A stretch of 64,000 bases of DNA, taken from Prosthecobacter algae (GTDB taxonomy: Bacteria > Verrucomicrobiota > Verrucomicrobiia > Verrucomicrobiales > Verrucomicrobiaceae). The notes beneath the pieces were generated by a model, which was not told where the DNA came from, ran no database searches, and worked only from the letters and a program-made list of their open reading frames with translations. The stretch lies in NCBI RefSeq assembly GCF_039542385.1, contig NZ_BAABIA010000003.1, forward strand, positions 620,001 through 684,000, in the 5' to 3' direction. Within the stretch, counting starts at the first letter, position 1. Every line of letters begins with the position of its first letter. This document shows positions 52,459-61,815 of the stretch, piece by piece. Made by a program: the position numbers and the translations under genes.

Positions 52459-53904
52459 TCAGAGACCTGCGGCGAGGGCGGCCTCGCGGACGAGCTTGAT
52501 GAAACGGCGGCGTTCGCCAGTGGCATCGCTCCCTTGGGATTGCTCAGCCAGAGAAAGGACGAGAGCGTGGTCCAGCTTGGGAGCCTGAGGGATGCCGCGC
52601 ATGAGCAGGCCAAAGCTGACGACAGCGCTGTCGAAGATAAAGTCTTCGCGGGCGCTCTGCCAGGAATCCCCCCCATCAATGACGGCAAGCTTGGTGCTGT
52701 CAAAAGGGCCGATGGCCTGGGTGGTGAAGCGGCCTTTCTCCAGGGTGACGGTAGCCACCGTCTTATCCCCAGCAGGAGCGCCGTTGGGCATGAACTCATA
52801 CCAGAGGACGTGGGTGCCAGACTGGCGCAGCTCTGCCGCAGGCTGATGACGCTCGCAAAGCTGACGGTATTCGCGGACGTTGTTGGGATCGAACGTGACC
52901 CGCAGCGGGTAGGTGGTGGGACTGAGAGCGGCGGGCTGGTCTGCGGGCAACTGGATGGTGACCCGCAGCAGGCGATGGCCTTCGTTCCATGGGCAGGAGG
53001 CGACCTCAGCCTTCCAAGAATGGATGAAGAGATCGGTATTGCGGGTCTTGCCTGGCTCCTTGGATTCGGCAGCAGGGGAAGCGGCAGGGGCTGGGGAGGC
53101 GAGGAGTTCCTTACGATTTACCTTGGCTGGCAGGGGGCGGATCTGGGCGGGAGCCAGGGCAAACTGATCCACGGGCTGGCGGCTGGCATTGACGAACTGG
53201 GTGTGTTTTCCCGGACTGATGGTGGGGAATGGGCGTGGCGCGACGGCAGCCACGATGACCGGAGCCGCAGGCTTGGCGGCAGGCAGAGTGACGGGCTTCA
53301 CCTCTGGAACTGGGCTGGCCGCAATGACCGGGGCTGGAGGCGCTGGCGGTGCGACCACCAGCACGGGAGCTTTTTCGGGTGCCTTCGGAGCCTTCACAAG
53401 GATGGCGGGCGCCGCGGAAGCCGCAGGTGCCTGAACGAGGATTTTTTCAGCGGGGGTGGAATCTGAAGCGGAGACTGGCGCGGACGGAGTCTCTGGGGAG
53501 ACCTGGGCGACAGCGGCAGAATCCCCGCCACCCAGACCGGAATGGCGGCCAACGAGATAGGCTGCCCCGGTGAGAGCAATGACAGCGGCGGCCTTGAGCA
53601 GGCCAGAAACAACAGGCCACAGGCCGGGGGAACGGCGCTGGGCGGGGCGGGGCATGAGGGGCCCCATGCGGCGAGGTATGCTAGTGGGATAAAGGACTGC
53701 GTGGCGCTGCTCCGGCCGGAGGCGCTCCTGCGGAATGGGGGCACCCTGACGCAGGGCATCGGTAGCGGCTTCGACCTGCTCCAACTCATGGGCGGCCACG
53801 GGGCAGGCGGCGAGCAGGGCGTGGATCTCCCGGGCCTGACGCGCGTGCAGCTCCCCCAGGGCATAGGCCGTGAGATCGGGATTTTCGTGCGGAGTCGGTT
53901 TCAT
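52459..53904 (-). CDS. Anti-sigma-like membrane protein with YfbK C-terminal domain
   Basis: This 481-aa protein starts with an anti-sigma-like cytoplasmic domain (LTAYALGELHARQAREIHALL, then CPVAAHELEQVEA) and has one membrane span at about 97-117. A long Pro/Ala/Val-rich periplasmic linker runs from about 128 to 250. The C-terminal domain (about 305-475) matches the YfbK C-terminal (DUF3520) pattern, with RVTFDPNNVREYR, SWQSAREDFIFDSAVVSFGLLMRG and RRFIKLVREAAL. The vWA domain that normally precedes this part is absent. The gene is 6 bases downstream of an ECF sigma factor and is presumably its regulator. Confidence 0.8.
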   Translation of the reverse strand: MKPTPHENPDLTAYALGELHARQAREIHALLAACPVAAHELEQVEAATDALRQGAPIPQERLRPEQRHAVLYPTSIPRRMGPLMPRPAQRRSPGLWPVVSGLLKAAAVIALTGAAYLVGRHSGLGGGDSAAVAQVSPETPSAPVSASDSTPAEKILVQAPAASAAPAILVKAPKAPEKAPVLVVAPPAPPAPVIAASPVPEVKPVTLPAAKPAAPVIVAAVAPRPFPTISPGKHTQFVNASRQPVDQFALAPAQIRPLPAKVNRKELLASPAPAASPAAESKEPGKTRNTDLFIHSWKAEVASCPWNEGHRLLRVTIQLPADQPAALSPTTYPLRVTFDPNNVREYRQLCERHQPAAELRQSGTHVLWYEFMPNGAPAGDKTVATVTLEKGRFTTQAIGPFDSTKLAVIDGGDSWQSAREDFIFDSAVVSFGLLMRGIPQAPKLDHALVLSLAEQSQGSDATGERRRFIKLVREAALAAGL

Positions 53905-53910
53905 AAAGGG

Positions 53911-54450
53911 TCAGTGGGAAGGGGTGGCCAGCTCGCGGTTCAGCAGTTCGCGCAGTTTCTTGATGGCCACGTGCATGATGAATCCGACGTTGCCCACGGT
54001 GAGGCCGGTGACGTCGGCGATCTGCTGGTAAGAGCAGTCGTGCATGAATTTGAGGCGGATGACCTCGCGCTGGTTGGGGCGCAGTTTTTCGACGAGTTCC
54101 CAGAGGCGGGTGTGCAGCTCCTGGGAATCGGCATTTTCAGAAGGATCGGGCCCGAAGGAGACGGCGCTTTCGAGGGCATCTTCATTGCCGAGATCGAGGC
54201 GGTGGTCCTTGCGGAGAATGTCGAGGGCGCGATTGCGGCAGACGGTGAAGAGCCAAGCCTTGAGGTTGTCCCGGACTTTGTCAGGGTCGGTGAGGTAAAG
54301 CTTGAGCAAGGCATCCTGGACGACGTCGCGCGCGCGTTCGTAGTCACCATTGAGGATGCCAGCGGTGTAGGCAATGAGATTGCTTTCGCATTGGTCCAGC
54401 GCCCGCCTGACAAGGAGGGAAGCTTCATCTTGGTGCGGCTGGACGGACAT
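53911..54450 (-). CDS. ECF-type RNA polymerase sigma factor
   Basis: This 179-aa sigma-70 factor has region 2 (about 20-85: YERARDVVQDALLKLY, then LKAWLFTVCRNRALDILRK) and region 4 (about 110-170: LRPNQREVIRLKFMHDCSYQQIADVTGLTVGNVG). It is the size of an extracytoplasmic-function sigma factor. It precedes, by 6 bases, the membrane protein that probably holds it inactive until an envelope signal arrives. A target promoter motif cannot be defined from one site. Self-regulation would place one in the gap 54451-54583. Confidence 0.92.
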   Translation of the reverse strand: MSVQPHQDEASLLVRRALDQCESNLIAYTAGILNGDYERARDVVQDALLKLYLTDPDKVRDNLKAWLFTVCRNRALDILRKDHRLDLGNEDALESAVSFGPDPSENADSQELHTRLWELVEKLRPNQREVIRLKFMHDCSYQQIADVTGLTVGNVGFIMHVAIKKLRELLNRELATPSH

Positions 54451-54583
54451 GTTTTCACTTTGCGACTATTCTAACGGGTGGGGAAGAGATTTGTTAGAGA
54501 CGGATTTGCAGAACGTTGCGACAATCTTCCTTCGGGCTGGTTTCAGCCACCCCGCCCCTGACGCGTCCGTTTTCCATCCCTGA

Positions 54584-56671
54584 ATGTCCCCTTCTTCCGC
54601 CTCCCGCCTACCTGTGGCTTTTTTGCTCGGGACCCTCAGCCTACTCAGCGCCTTTTTGCTGTTCCAGGTTCAGCCCGTGATCAGCAAATACATCCTGCCC
54701 TGGTTCGGGGGCAGCCCAGGGGTGTGGACCACCTGCATGGTATTTTTTCAAATCGTGCTTTTTGCGGGATACACGTACGCTCACCTGCTGACAAAACTGC
54801 GCCCACGGACGCAGGCGATCATTCACAGTGTGCTGATGCTGGCGGCGCTGGCCGTGCTGCCGATCGCGCCTGGAGACGGGTGGAAACCGGCGGGGGGTGA
54901 GGACCCGGCAGGCCGCATTTTACTGCTGCTGCTGGGCACGGTGGGGCTGCCGTATTTCATTCTGTCCAGCACCAGTCCGCTGGCGCAGGTGTGGTTCACC
55001 CGAGCAGTGCCCGGGGGTACGCCATGGAGGCTTTATGCGCTGTCGAACATCGGTTCGCTGGTGGCGCTGCTGAGTTACCCGTTTTTTTTCGAACCCCGCC
55101 TGGAGGTGACTTCGCAGACGTGGCTGTGGTCGGGCGCGTTTGTGGTCTTTGCCGCGCTGTCAGCCACGCTAGCCTGGAAGGTGAGCTCCCCTGCCCCGGC
55201 CACTGAGGTGGTGGAAAAAACCGATGGCGAAGCTGCCGAAACGGCACCGAAATGGTGGCATCGCCTTCTGTGGGTGGCGCTGCCGGCACTGGCCAGTGTG
55301 ATGCTGCTGGCGACGACGAACCATGTCTGCCAGGATGTAGCGGTGGTACCCTTCATGTGGGTGGTGCCGCTGAGCCTCTACCTGCTGACTTTCATCCTGT
55401 GCTTCGAGCATGAGCGCTGGTACATGCGCGGGCTGTGGGCACCGCTGGCCATGGGGGTGCTATTTATCACTGCCGGAGAAAAGCACCTGGGCTGGGAGGT
55501 GGACCTGACACCAGACTACCTGGCGGAAATCGCCTGGTGTTTTGGCGCAATGTTCCTGGCCTGCATGGTCTGCCATGGGGAGCTGGCGCGGCTGAAACCT
55601 GCGCCGTCCCGGTTGACGGAGTTTTACCTGATGATGTCGGCCGGCGGGGCCATCGGAGGACTGCTGGTGAGCCTGGTGGCCCCGAGAATTTTTGTCACTT
55701 ACATGGAGTGGCCTCTGGCGCTGCTTGCCAGCCTGCTCGTCGCCACCATCACCCTGGCGGTGGCTGGGGTGCGGCTCTCCCGTTGCTGGGTCGGCTTTCC
55801 GCTGGCGGGTGTCGCCGCGGTCCTGGGGAGTCTGGGCATAGGTTTTCTAGCAGAAAAAACGACCAAGGTTGAGCCCCGTCTGGAACGCGTGCGCAACTTT
55901 TACGGGACGGTGCATGTGGATGAGGACTACGACACGGGGCTGGAGAACGAGTACCGGACGCTCACCCGCGGAGGCATTGTCCACGGCATGCAGAACCTGG
56001 GCGACCTCTACCGCGAGGAGCCCGTGACCTACTATGGCCGTCACACGGGCATTGGCCGGGCCCTGGGGAGGCTGGCAGGGCAAAAGGGGGCCAAGGTGGG
56101 CATCGTGGGTCTGGGGGCGGGTACGGCGGCCTGCTATGCCCAGGCGGGTCATGACTTCCGCTTTTATGAAATCAATCCGGATGTGGTACGGCTGGCGCGA
56201 AAACACTTCACCTACCTCGCGGATGCGGAAAAACGCGGCAGCACGGTGGCCACTATCATCGGCGATGCACGCCTGATGCTGGAGCGGGAGCCTAACCAAC
56301 AGTTCGATGTGCTGCTGCTGGATGCCTTCAGCGGCGATGCGATCCCCATGCATCTGCTGACGCGCGAAGCCTTTGAGATTTACCACCGCCACATGAAGCC
56401 GGATGGCATCATTGTCGTCCACGTGACGAACAGCTACCTCATCCTGGCCCCCGTGGTGAAAAAACAGGCCGATGCAATGGGGTGGCAAACCACCCGTGTC
56501 ATCACGGCCCAAATGGGTGATGACGACGATACGGACTACATGCTGGTGACCCAGAATGAAGCCTTCCTAAAGAACACCCCAGCCGACGAACCGGAAGATG
56601 AACCGAAGCTGGATGTGCCGCTGTGGACGGACCGTTATCACAACCTGTTTCAGATCCTGCTGACCGAGTAA
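54584..56671 (+). CDS. Fused membrane/spermidine synthase-like protein
   Basis: This 695-aa protein has about ten hydrophobic spans in its first 425 residues (VAFLLGTLSLLSAFLLFQVQ, DEP-like loops). A C-terminal Rossmann methyltransferase-like domain of the spermidine synthase type follows, with VGIVGLGAGTAACYA, FRFYEINPDVVRLAR, TIIGDARLMLE and LLLDAFSGDAIP. Such fusions are common in environmental bacteria. Whether they make polyamines is unclear, because the polyamine-binding pocket is poorly conserved. It is transcribed away from the sigma factor. Confidence 0.85.
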   Translation: MSPSSASRLPVAFLLGTLSLLSAFLLFQVQPVISKYILPWFGGSPGVWTTCMVFFQIVLFAGYTYAHLLTKLRPRTQAIIHSVLMLAALAVLPIAPGDGWKPAGGEDPAGRILLLLLGTVGLPYFILSSTSPLAQVWFTRAVPGGTPWRLYALSNIGSLVALLSYPFFFEPRLEVTSQTWLWSGAFVVFAALSATLAWKVSSPAPATEVVEKTDGEAAETAPKWWHRLLWVALPALASVMLLATTNHVCQDVAVVPFMWVVPLSLYLLTFILCFEHERWYMRGLWAPLAMGVLFITAGEKHLGWEVDLTPDYLAEIAWCFGAMFLACMVCHGELARLKPAPSRLTEFYLMMSAGGAIGGLLVSLVAPRIFVTYMEWPLALLASLLVATITLAVAGVRLSRCWVGFPLAGVAAVLGSLGIGFLAEKTTKVEPRLERVRNFYGTVHVDEDYDTGLENEYRTLTRGGIVHGMQNLGDLYREEPVTYYGRHTGIGRALGRLAGQKGAKVGIVGLGAGTAACYAQAGHDFRFYEINPDVVRLARKHFTYLADAEKRGSTVATIIGDARLMLEREPNQQFDVLLLDAFSGDAIPMHLLTREAFEIYHRHMKPDGIIVVHVTNSYLILAPVVKKQADAMGWQTTRVITAQMGDDDDTDYMLVTQNEAFLKNTPADEPEDEPKLDVPLWTDRYHNLFQILLTE

Positions 56672-56881
56672 GGAAGCTGCCCGTGAAACAATCCACAGTT
56701 TTTTGGCACTCCGCCCGAGTTTGTCGGGCACAGGGCACTCTTGAGCGAAGAGGTAAAAGCGATGCACGAGGCAGGCAAGGTGGAGTGAGTCCACGAAACG
56801 CAGCAAGCAGGGCCTGGCCGCACGCTTTGAAAAAAATTGGCACACTTCATCTTGTGAACGGGAAAAGAAATGTAGCCGTTG

Positions 56882-59833
56882 ATGCATCGTTTTACTGCCA
56901 TGACTTTTCGCCTCGCCCTGCTGCCCTTGCTGATCGCCTCCTCGCTTCACGCAGAAGAGGTAGAGGCGCTTTTTGTTAGGAGAGTATGGCCCTTGTTTCA
57001 AGAAAAGTGCCTGGCCTGTCATGGGCAGGACGAGGCGAAGATCAAAGGCGGGCTGGACATGCGCACGCTGGCCAGCACGCTGAAGGGAGGGGACAGTGAA
57101 GCGACGAGCCTCGTTGTGGAAAAGCCCGAAAGCAGCCCGCTGTATCTCGCCGCCACCCGCACCCATGAGGAGTGGGAGGCGATGCCGCCGAAGGAGAAGG
57201 ACGCCCTCACGGAAGCACAACTCGGCTGGCTGAAGAGCTGGATCACGGAAGGTGCCCCGTGGCCTGAGGAGGCGGAGCGGCAAAAGATCGCCCAGGCGCA
57301 CGCACAGGCCTGGGAGGCGGAGGATGGACTCATCATCAAGACCACCGGGGCGCTTTCGCCCGACTGGGCGAATCGCCGCTACCCGCCTGCCGCGCTGTGG
57401 GGTTACCAACCGGTAAAAAAAACCACGCTGCCTGCCACGGCCCCGCACCCCATTGATGCCCTGCTGTCCCTGCACCTTCCCAACGGAGTGAAACCCGCCC
57501 CGGCAGCGGATCCTCGAACCTTCATCCGCCGCGCCACCTTTGACCTCACCGGCCTACCACCCACACCGGAGGAGGTGCATGCTTTTGAGCTGGCGATGAA
57601 GACCACCACTGACGTGGAAGCGACCTACACCCAGTTGATTGATCGCTTGTTAGACTCGCCCCACTATGGCGAACGCATGGCGCGGCACTGGCTGGATGTG
57701 GCTAGATATGCGGACAGCAGCGGCTTTGCCAACGACTACGAGCGCGGCAATGCCTGGCGCTATCGCGACTACGTGGTGCGCAGTTTCAATGCCGACAAGC
57801 CCTACGATCAGTTTATTAAAGAGCAGATTGCCGGGGATGAGATGGCCGCCAATACCGCCCAGGCAGGCAAGAGTGCCAGCCTCACTTCGGAAGGACTCAT
57901 CGCGACTGGCTTCCTGCGCATGGGCCCGTGGGAACTCACGGGCATGGAGGTGGCGAAAGTCGCCCGCCAGCGGTTCCTGGATGATGTGACGAATAGCGTG
58001 GGCGAGACCTTTCTGGCCCACTCCCTGCAATGTGCGCGCTGTCACGATCACAAATTCGATCCCGTGCCCACACATGATTATTATGCCATGCAGGCTTGCT
58101 TCAGCACCACGCAACTTGCGGAACGTGCCGCCCCGTTTTTGCCCGAAGAAAACACCACGGGCTTTGAAGAACTCAAATACCTGGAGATGCGTTATGCCGA
58201 GCACCTGAATGTCCTGCGCAAGCTGGATAATCAAATGCTCGTCAACGCAGAAAAGTGGTATGCGGAGAAGAAGCTGGATCGTCAAGCCTGGGACCAAGCT
58301 GTGGCGGCAGCCCGTGCAACGCTGCAAAACGGGGGTGCGAAGAAAGGCCCCGGCCAGGGTGGCAAGGGCAAGGCACGGAACTTTGTGGGCGTGTATGACC
58401 TGGCCCGCAACAGTCTGCAAAAGCAGAGCTTACCGGAGGGTCAGTATCCGCCGAAGCTGGTCGGCTTTCAGCCGGTGGACTTCGGCAATGAACGTGTGGC
58501 CCGCAAGGGATTGGAGCGCCTGAAGTGGGAGATGGAACGCTACGAGCCCTATGCCTTCAGCGTATACAATGGCCGCACTCCGACGATGACCAGCGTGAAC
58601 CAACCGCTCCGCGTGCCGCAGGATCGACTCACCGCAGGCGATCTGGAACAAACGGCCATCCTGGGCGGAGGAGATCCCTTTTCACCCACCACGCCCGTGC
58701 AGCCAGGGGTGCTGACAGCCCTCTTTGAAACCGCGCAGGTGCAGGCTCAAATCACCGCAGAACTGGAGGGCCGCCGCAGCGCCCTGGCGGCCTGGATTGC
58801 CCGTGCGGACAATCCCCTCACCACCCGCACCATCGTGAACCGTCTGTGGCTCTGGCACTTCGGTCAAGCCCTGGCGGGGAACCCCAATAACTTTGGCAGC
58901 ACGGGCAAGAAACCCACGCATCCGGAGCTGCTGGACTGGCTGGCAGCGACGCTGGTGGACAAGGGCTGGAGCATCAAGGAAATGCATCGCCTCATCATGA
59001 GCAGCGCGGCTTATCGGCGAAGTGCGCATGCCATTCCCAATCCGGCGGACAGGAGTGTCCACGCTCCTCTTGATACAGCGCCCTTCACGCGCGAAGAACT
59101 GGAGGCTGCCTATGCCGTTTTCAAACCGCGCCGCCTCACCGCTGAGGAGCTGCGTGACACGATGCTGAAGGTCACGGGCGAGCTGAACCCCGCCCTGGGA
59201 GGCATCCCGAATCGGCCTGAAATCCACCGAGAGGTGGCCATGCAGCCGCGCCAAGTCATGGGTACTTTTGCTGCTGCCTGGGTGCCGAACCCCCTACCCT
59301 CCCAGCGGCACCGCCGCAGCCTGTATGCGCTGAAAATTCGCGGCGTGCGGGATCCCTTCATGGAGGTTTTTAATGAACCTGGTCCCGATTTTTCCTGCGA
59401 GGCGCGAGAGGTCTCCACCGTGACGCCGCAGGTCTTCAGCCTATTCAATGGCCAGGCCTCCTATGACCGCGCGCTGGCCCTGGCTCATCGCGCTTTAAAA
59501 GACCAACCTGCCGATGCCCTGGAGCGCGTCTTTGCCCTGGCCTATGGCCGTGCGCCCACAACGGAAGAAAAGACCGCCTGCACCACCCACTGGCAAGCCA
59601 TGGAGGTGAAGCAGCAGGCACTCACTTTCTCCTCTCAGCCACCGCCGCTGGAGATCACGCGCGAGGCGGTAGAAGAGAACACCGGAGAGAAATTCAGCTT
59701 TCAGGAGAAGCTGCCCGCCTACGCCGACTTCATCCCCGATCTGCAACCCGGCGCCGCGGATGCCCGCACCCGGGCCCTGGCGGATGTGTGCCTAGTGCTG
59801 ATGAATTCCAACGAGTTTGCTTATGTCTATTGA
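56882..59833 (+). CDS. Secreted cytochrome-type DUF1549/DUF1553 protein
   Basis: This 983-aa exported protein has a signal peptide (1-24) and an N-terminal cytochrome C domain with haem motif CLACH (43-47). DUF1549 (about 187-408) contains a second CxxCH in QCARCHDHKFDPV, and DUF1553 (about 620-975) reads RSALAAWIARADNPLTTRTI and RRLTAEELRDTML. Unlike the paralogue at 15156 it has no discoidin-like insert. A sulfatase start overlaps its 3' end by 11 bases, so the two are co-translated. The locus probably handles a sulfated polymer. ATG 56882 or 56900 are both possible starts. Confidence 0.9.
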   Translation: MHRFTAMTFRLALLPLLIASSLHAEEVEALFVRRVWPLFQEKCLACHGQDEAKIKGGLDMRTLASTLKGGDSEATSLVVEKPESSPLYLAATRTHEEWEAMPPKEKDALTEAQLGWLKSWITEGAPWPEEAERQKIAQAHAQAWEAEDGLIIKTTGALSPDWANRRYPPAALWGYQPVKKTTLPATAPHPIDALLSLHLPNGVKPAPAADPRTFIRRATFDLTGLPPTPEEVHAFELAMKTTTDVEATYTQLIDRLLDSPHYGERMARHWLDVARYADSSGFANDYERGNAWRYRDYVVRSFNADKPYDQFIKEQIAGDEMAANTAQAGKSASLTSEGLIATGFLRMGPWELTGMEVAKVARQRFLDDVTNSVGETFLAHSLQCARCHDHKFDPVPTHDYYAMQACFSTTQLAERAAPFLPEENTTGFEELKYLEMRYAEHLNVLRKLDNQMLVNAEKWYAEKKLDRQAWDQAVAAARATLQNGGAKKGPGQGGKGKARNFVGVYDLARNSLQKQSLPEGQYPPKLVGFQPVDFGNERVARKGLERLKWEMERYEPYAFSVYNGRTPTMTSVNQPLRVPQDRLTAGDLEQTAILGGGDPFSPTTPVQPGVLTALFETAQVQAQITAELEGRRSALAAWIARADNPLTTRTIVNRLWLWHFGQALAGNPNNFGSTGKKPTHPELLDWLAATLVDKGWSIKEMHRLIMSSAAYRRSAHAIPNPADRSVHAPLDTAPFTREELEAAYAVFKPRRLTAEELRDTMLKVTGELNPALGGIPNRPEIHREVAMQPRQVMGTFAAAWVPNPLPSQRHRRSLYALKIRGVRDPFMEVFNEPGPDFSCEAREVSTVTPQVFSLFNGQASYDRALALAHRALKDQPADALERVFALAYGRAPTTEEKTACTTHWQAMEVKQQALTFSSQPPPLEITREAVEENTGEKFSFQEKLPAYADFIPDLQPGAADARTRALADVCLVLMNSNEFAYVY

Positions 59834-61142
59834 TTCCTTTTTGACGTGGATCAAGGCTGGCGCAGTGCTGCTCACCGCATTGCTCGGCATACCCGCCCAG
59901 GCCGCGCTCCGACCTAACATCATCTTCATCAACTGCGATGACCTGGGTTACGGTGATCTGGCTTGCTATGGCGCGCGGGATATCCGCACACCGCACCTGG
60001 ATCAAATGGCGACTGAGGGCACGCGTTTCACGGATTTCTCCGTCACCTCCGCGCTGTGCACGCCGTCACGCGCCTCGCTGATGACGGGCCGTTATCCCGG
60101 CCGCAGTGGCCTGGCGGTAGGGGTGCTGCGGCCCGATGCAGCGGGCGGCCTGCCCGCCACGGAACTGACGCTGGCAGAGGTGGCCAAAAGCGCAGGCTAC
60201 GCTACGGGCTGCATTGGCAAATGGCACCTGGGTTTCAAGCCGGGGCTGAGGCCGATGGATCAGGGTTTCGACAGCTACTATGGGGTGCTTCATAACCTGG
60301 ATCATTTTGAAACCGTGGTCTTTGAAAAGGAAGGCGGCATGCCCGTGCTGCGTGGCCATGAGGTGGAACGCCGCCCTGCCGTGCCCGCAGAGATGACGGG
60401 CCTCTACACAGAGGAGGCGCTGAAGTTCATCGAAAGCCATCGCGACCAACCCTTTTTCCTCTATCTGGGCCATGCCATGCCGCACCTGCCTTTTGATGCT
60501 TCGCCTCGCTTCAAAGGCAAATCCGCACGCGGTCTGTATGGCGATGTGGTGGAAGAACTGGATGACAGCACGGGCCAAATTTTAACCCGGCTGCGCGCCC
60601 TGGGACTGGCCGACAAAACACTGGTGATCTTCACCAGTGACAACGGTCCCGAGCGCAAGACCCCAGGCACCGCCGCGCCCCTGACAGGCAGCAAACACAC
60701 CGTCCATGAAGGTGGCCTGCGCGTGCCCTGCGTGGCCTGGTGGCCCGGCCGAGTGCCAGCCGGGCTCACGTGTGGCGAGTTTCTCTCCACCCTGGATGTG
60801 CTGCCCACCCTGGCCGCCCTCACCGGGGCCACTCTGCCCGCGGGCCTAAAACTGGATGGCAGCGATGTCAGCCCCGTGCTCCTCCATTCCGCCCCTTCCC
60901 CTCGACGCACGCTGTACTCGCTCTACGGACTGAAGATGAACCGCAAGGAATCCATGCGTGAAGGCTCCTGGAAACTGCATCTCACCAGTCCACCCACGCT
61001 TTATCAGCTAACCAACGATGTGGCCGAAACCAACGACATCGCCGCCCAGCACCCCGACGTGGTTGAGCGCCTCACGCGACTCGCCGCTCAACATCGCCAA
61101 GACACCCGCATCCCCGAACGTCCAAAGCCTGTGAAACAATGA
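59823..61142 (+). CDS. Sulfatase (canonical formylglycine site)
   Basis: This 439-aa exported arylsulfatase-family enzyme has a signal peptide (1-27) and the metal-site start RPNIIFINCDDLGYGD. The formylglycine signature is fully canonical: CTPSRASLMTGRYPGRSG, with the modified Cys79. GKWHLGFKPG and VIFTSDNGPE follow. The start at 59823 overlaps the cytochrome gene's stop region. It should cleave sulfate esters in the periplasm or outside. The next gene in the same direction is a DUF1501 protein, 673 bases away beyond an antisense toxin-antitoxin pair. Confidence 0.92.
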   Translation: MSIDSFLTWIKAGAVLLTALLGIPAQAALRPNIIFINCDDLGYGDLACYGARDIRTPHLDQMATEGTRFTDFSVTSALCTPSRASLMTGRYPGRSGLAVGVLRPDAAGGLPATELTLAEVAKSAGYATGCIGKWHLGFKPGLRPMDQGFDSYYGVLHNLDHFETVVFEKEGGMPVLRGHEVERRPAVPAEMTGLYTEEALKFIESHRDQPFFLYLGHAMPHLPFDASPRFKGKSARGLYGDVVEELDDSTGQILTRLRALGLADKTLVIFTSDNGPERKTPGTAAPLTGSKHTVHEGGLRVPCVAWWPGRVPAGLTCGEFLSTLDVLPTLAALTGATLPAGLKLDGSDVSPVLLHSAPSPRRTLYSLYGLKMNRKESMREGSWKLHLTSPPTLYQLTNDVAETNDIAAQHPDVVERLTRLAAQHRQDTRIPERPKPVKQ

Positions 61143-61150
61143 GCTTTTTG

Positions 61151-61549
61151 TTAAACCAGCAGCTCTCGCAACTTCGCCGTGACCTCGTTCCGGCTGAGCA
61201 CCCCGGCAGCGACGGCCAGGGTGAGAGTTTCCCAGTCGTCACAGTCGTCAGCCGTCGTGTATCCATTGAGCTTCAAAAAGACAATGCAGGAACCAAGAGC
61301 CGCTCTTTTGTTACCATCGACAAAAGGATGATTACTACAGAGGTAAAACAGGTAGGCCGCTGCAACTTCCACGTTGTCATTGAATGGGGAAACGCCTCCA
61401 AAACTGGCTTGAGGGGCCGCTATTGCCGACTCGAGCAAAGCGAGATCCCGCAGCCCCAGAGCCCCGCCAAACTGGGCAATGGCCTCCGCGTGGATCTCCA
61501 GAACGATATCTACCGTAAGATGAAGGCAGGTATTGGGATTATCGTTCAT
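61151..61549 (-). CDS. doc: Doc/Fic-family toxin
   Basis: This 132-aa Doc-type toxin has the Fic motif HPFVDGNKR (74-82). The lysine is typical of Doc proteins, which phosphorylate EF-Tu, but the glycine where P1 Doc has alanine is closer to AMP-transferring Fic proteins. The helical core is of normal length and looks intact. It overlaps its antitoxin by ATGA. It lies antisense between a sulfatase and a DUF1501 gene, ending 8 bases from the sulfatase stop. Confidence 0.88.
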   Translation of the reverse strand: MNDNPNTCLHLTVDIVLEIHAEAIAQFGGALGLRDLALLESAIAAPQASFGGVSPFNDNVEVAAAYLFYLCSNHPFVDGNKRAALGSCIVFLKLNGYTTADDCDDWETLTLAVAAGVLSRNEVTAKLRELLV

Positions 61550-61773
61550 GCGAGCCGTTTCATGGTACGGGCATACTGCTTCATCGTGTCCTTAATCAAG
61601 GCGGAGACGTCTTCTTTGGGTGGCATGGAAACCAGGGGTGTAATCGTGATCGTACCTCCTGCGTGGATTTCCATGTTCACTTGGTCTCCGACTTTAAGCC
61701 GCGTGAGCTGGGTGACGGCAGAATCAAAGATGATCCCCTGCGAATTGCCGATCTTGGTGATGGTCTTAATCAT
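61546..61773 (-). CDS. AbrB/MazE-family antitoxin
   Basis: This 75-aa protein starts with the SpoVT/AbrB swapped-hairpin pattern (MIKTITKIGNSQGIIFDSAV, then LKVGDQVNMEIHAGGTITITP). A C-terminal helix should bind the toxin. AbrB-type antitoxins pair with Doc toxins in some bacteria instead of Phd. It overlaps doc by ATGA and should bind the short (42-base) gap before the DUF1501 gene at 61816, so it could also influence that gene. Confidence 0.85.
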   Translation of the reverse strand: MIKTITKIGNSQGIIFDSAVTQLTRLKVGDQVNMEIHAGGTITITPLVSMPPKEDVSALIKDTMKQYARTMKRLA

Positions 61774-61815
61774 GCGTTAAACTATGTTTTACACCCCCAT
61801 TTGTCAACCAAACCC

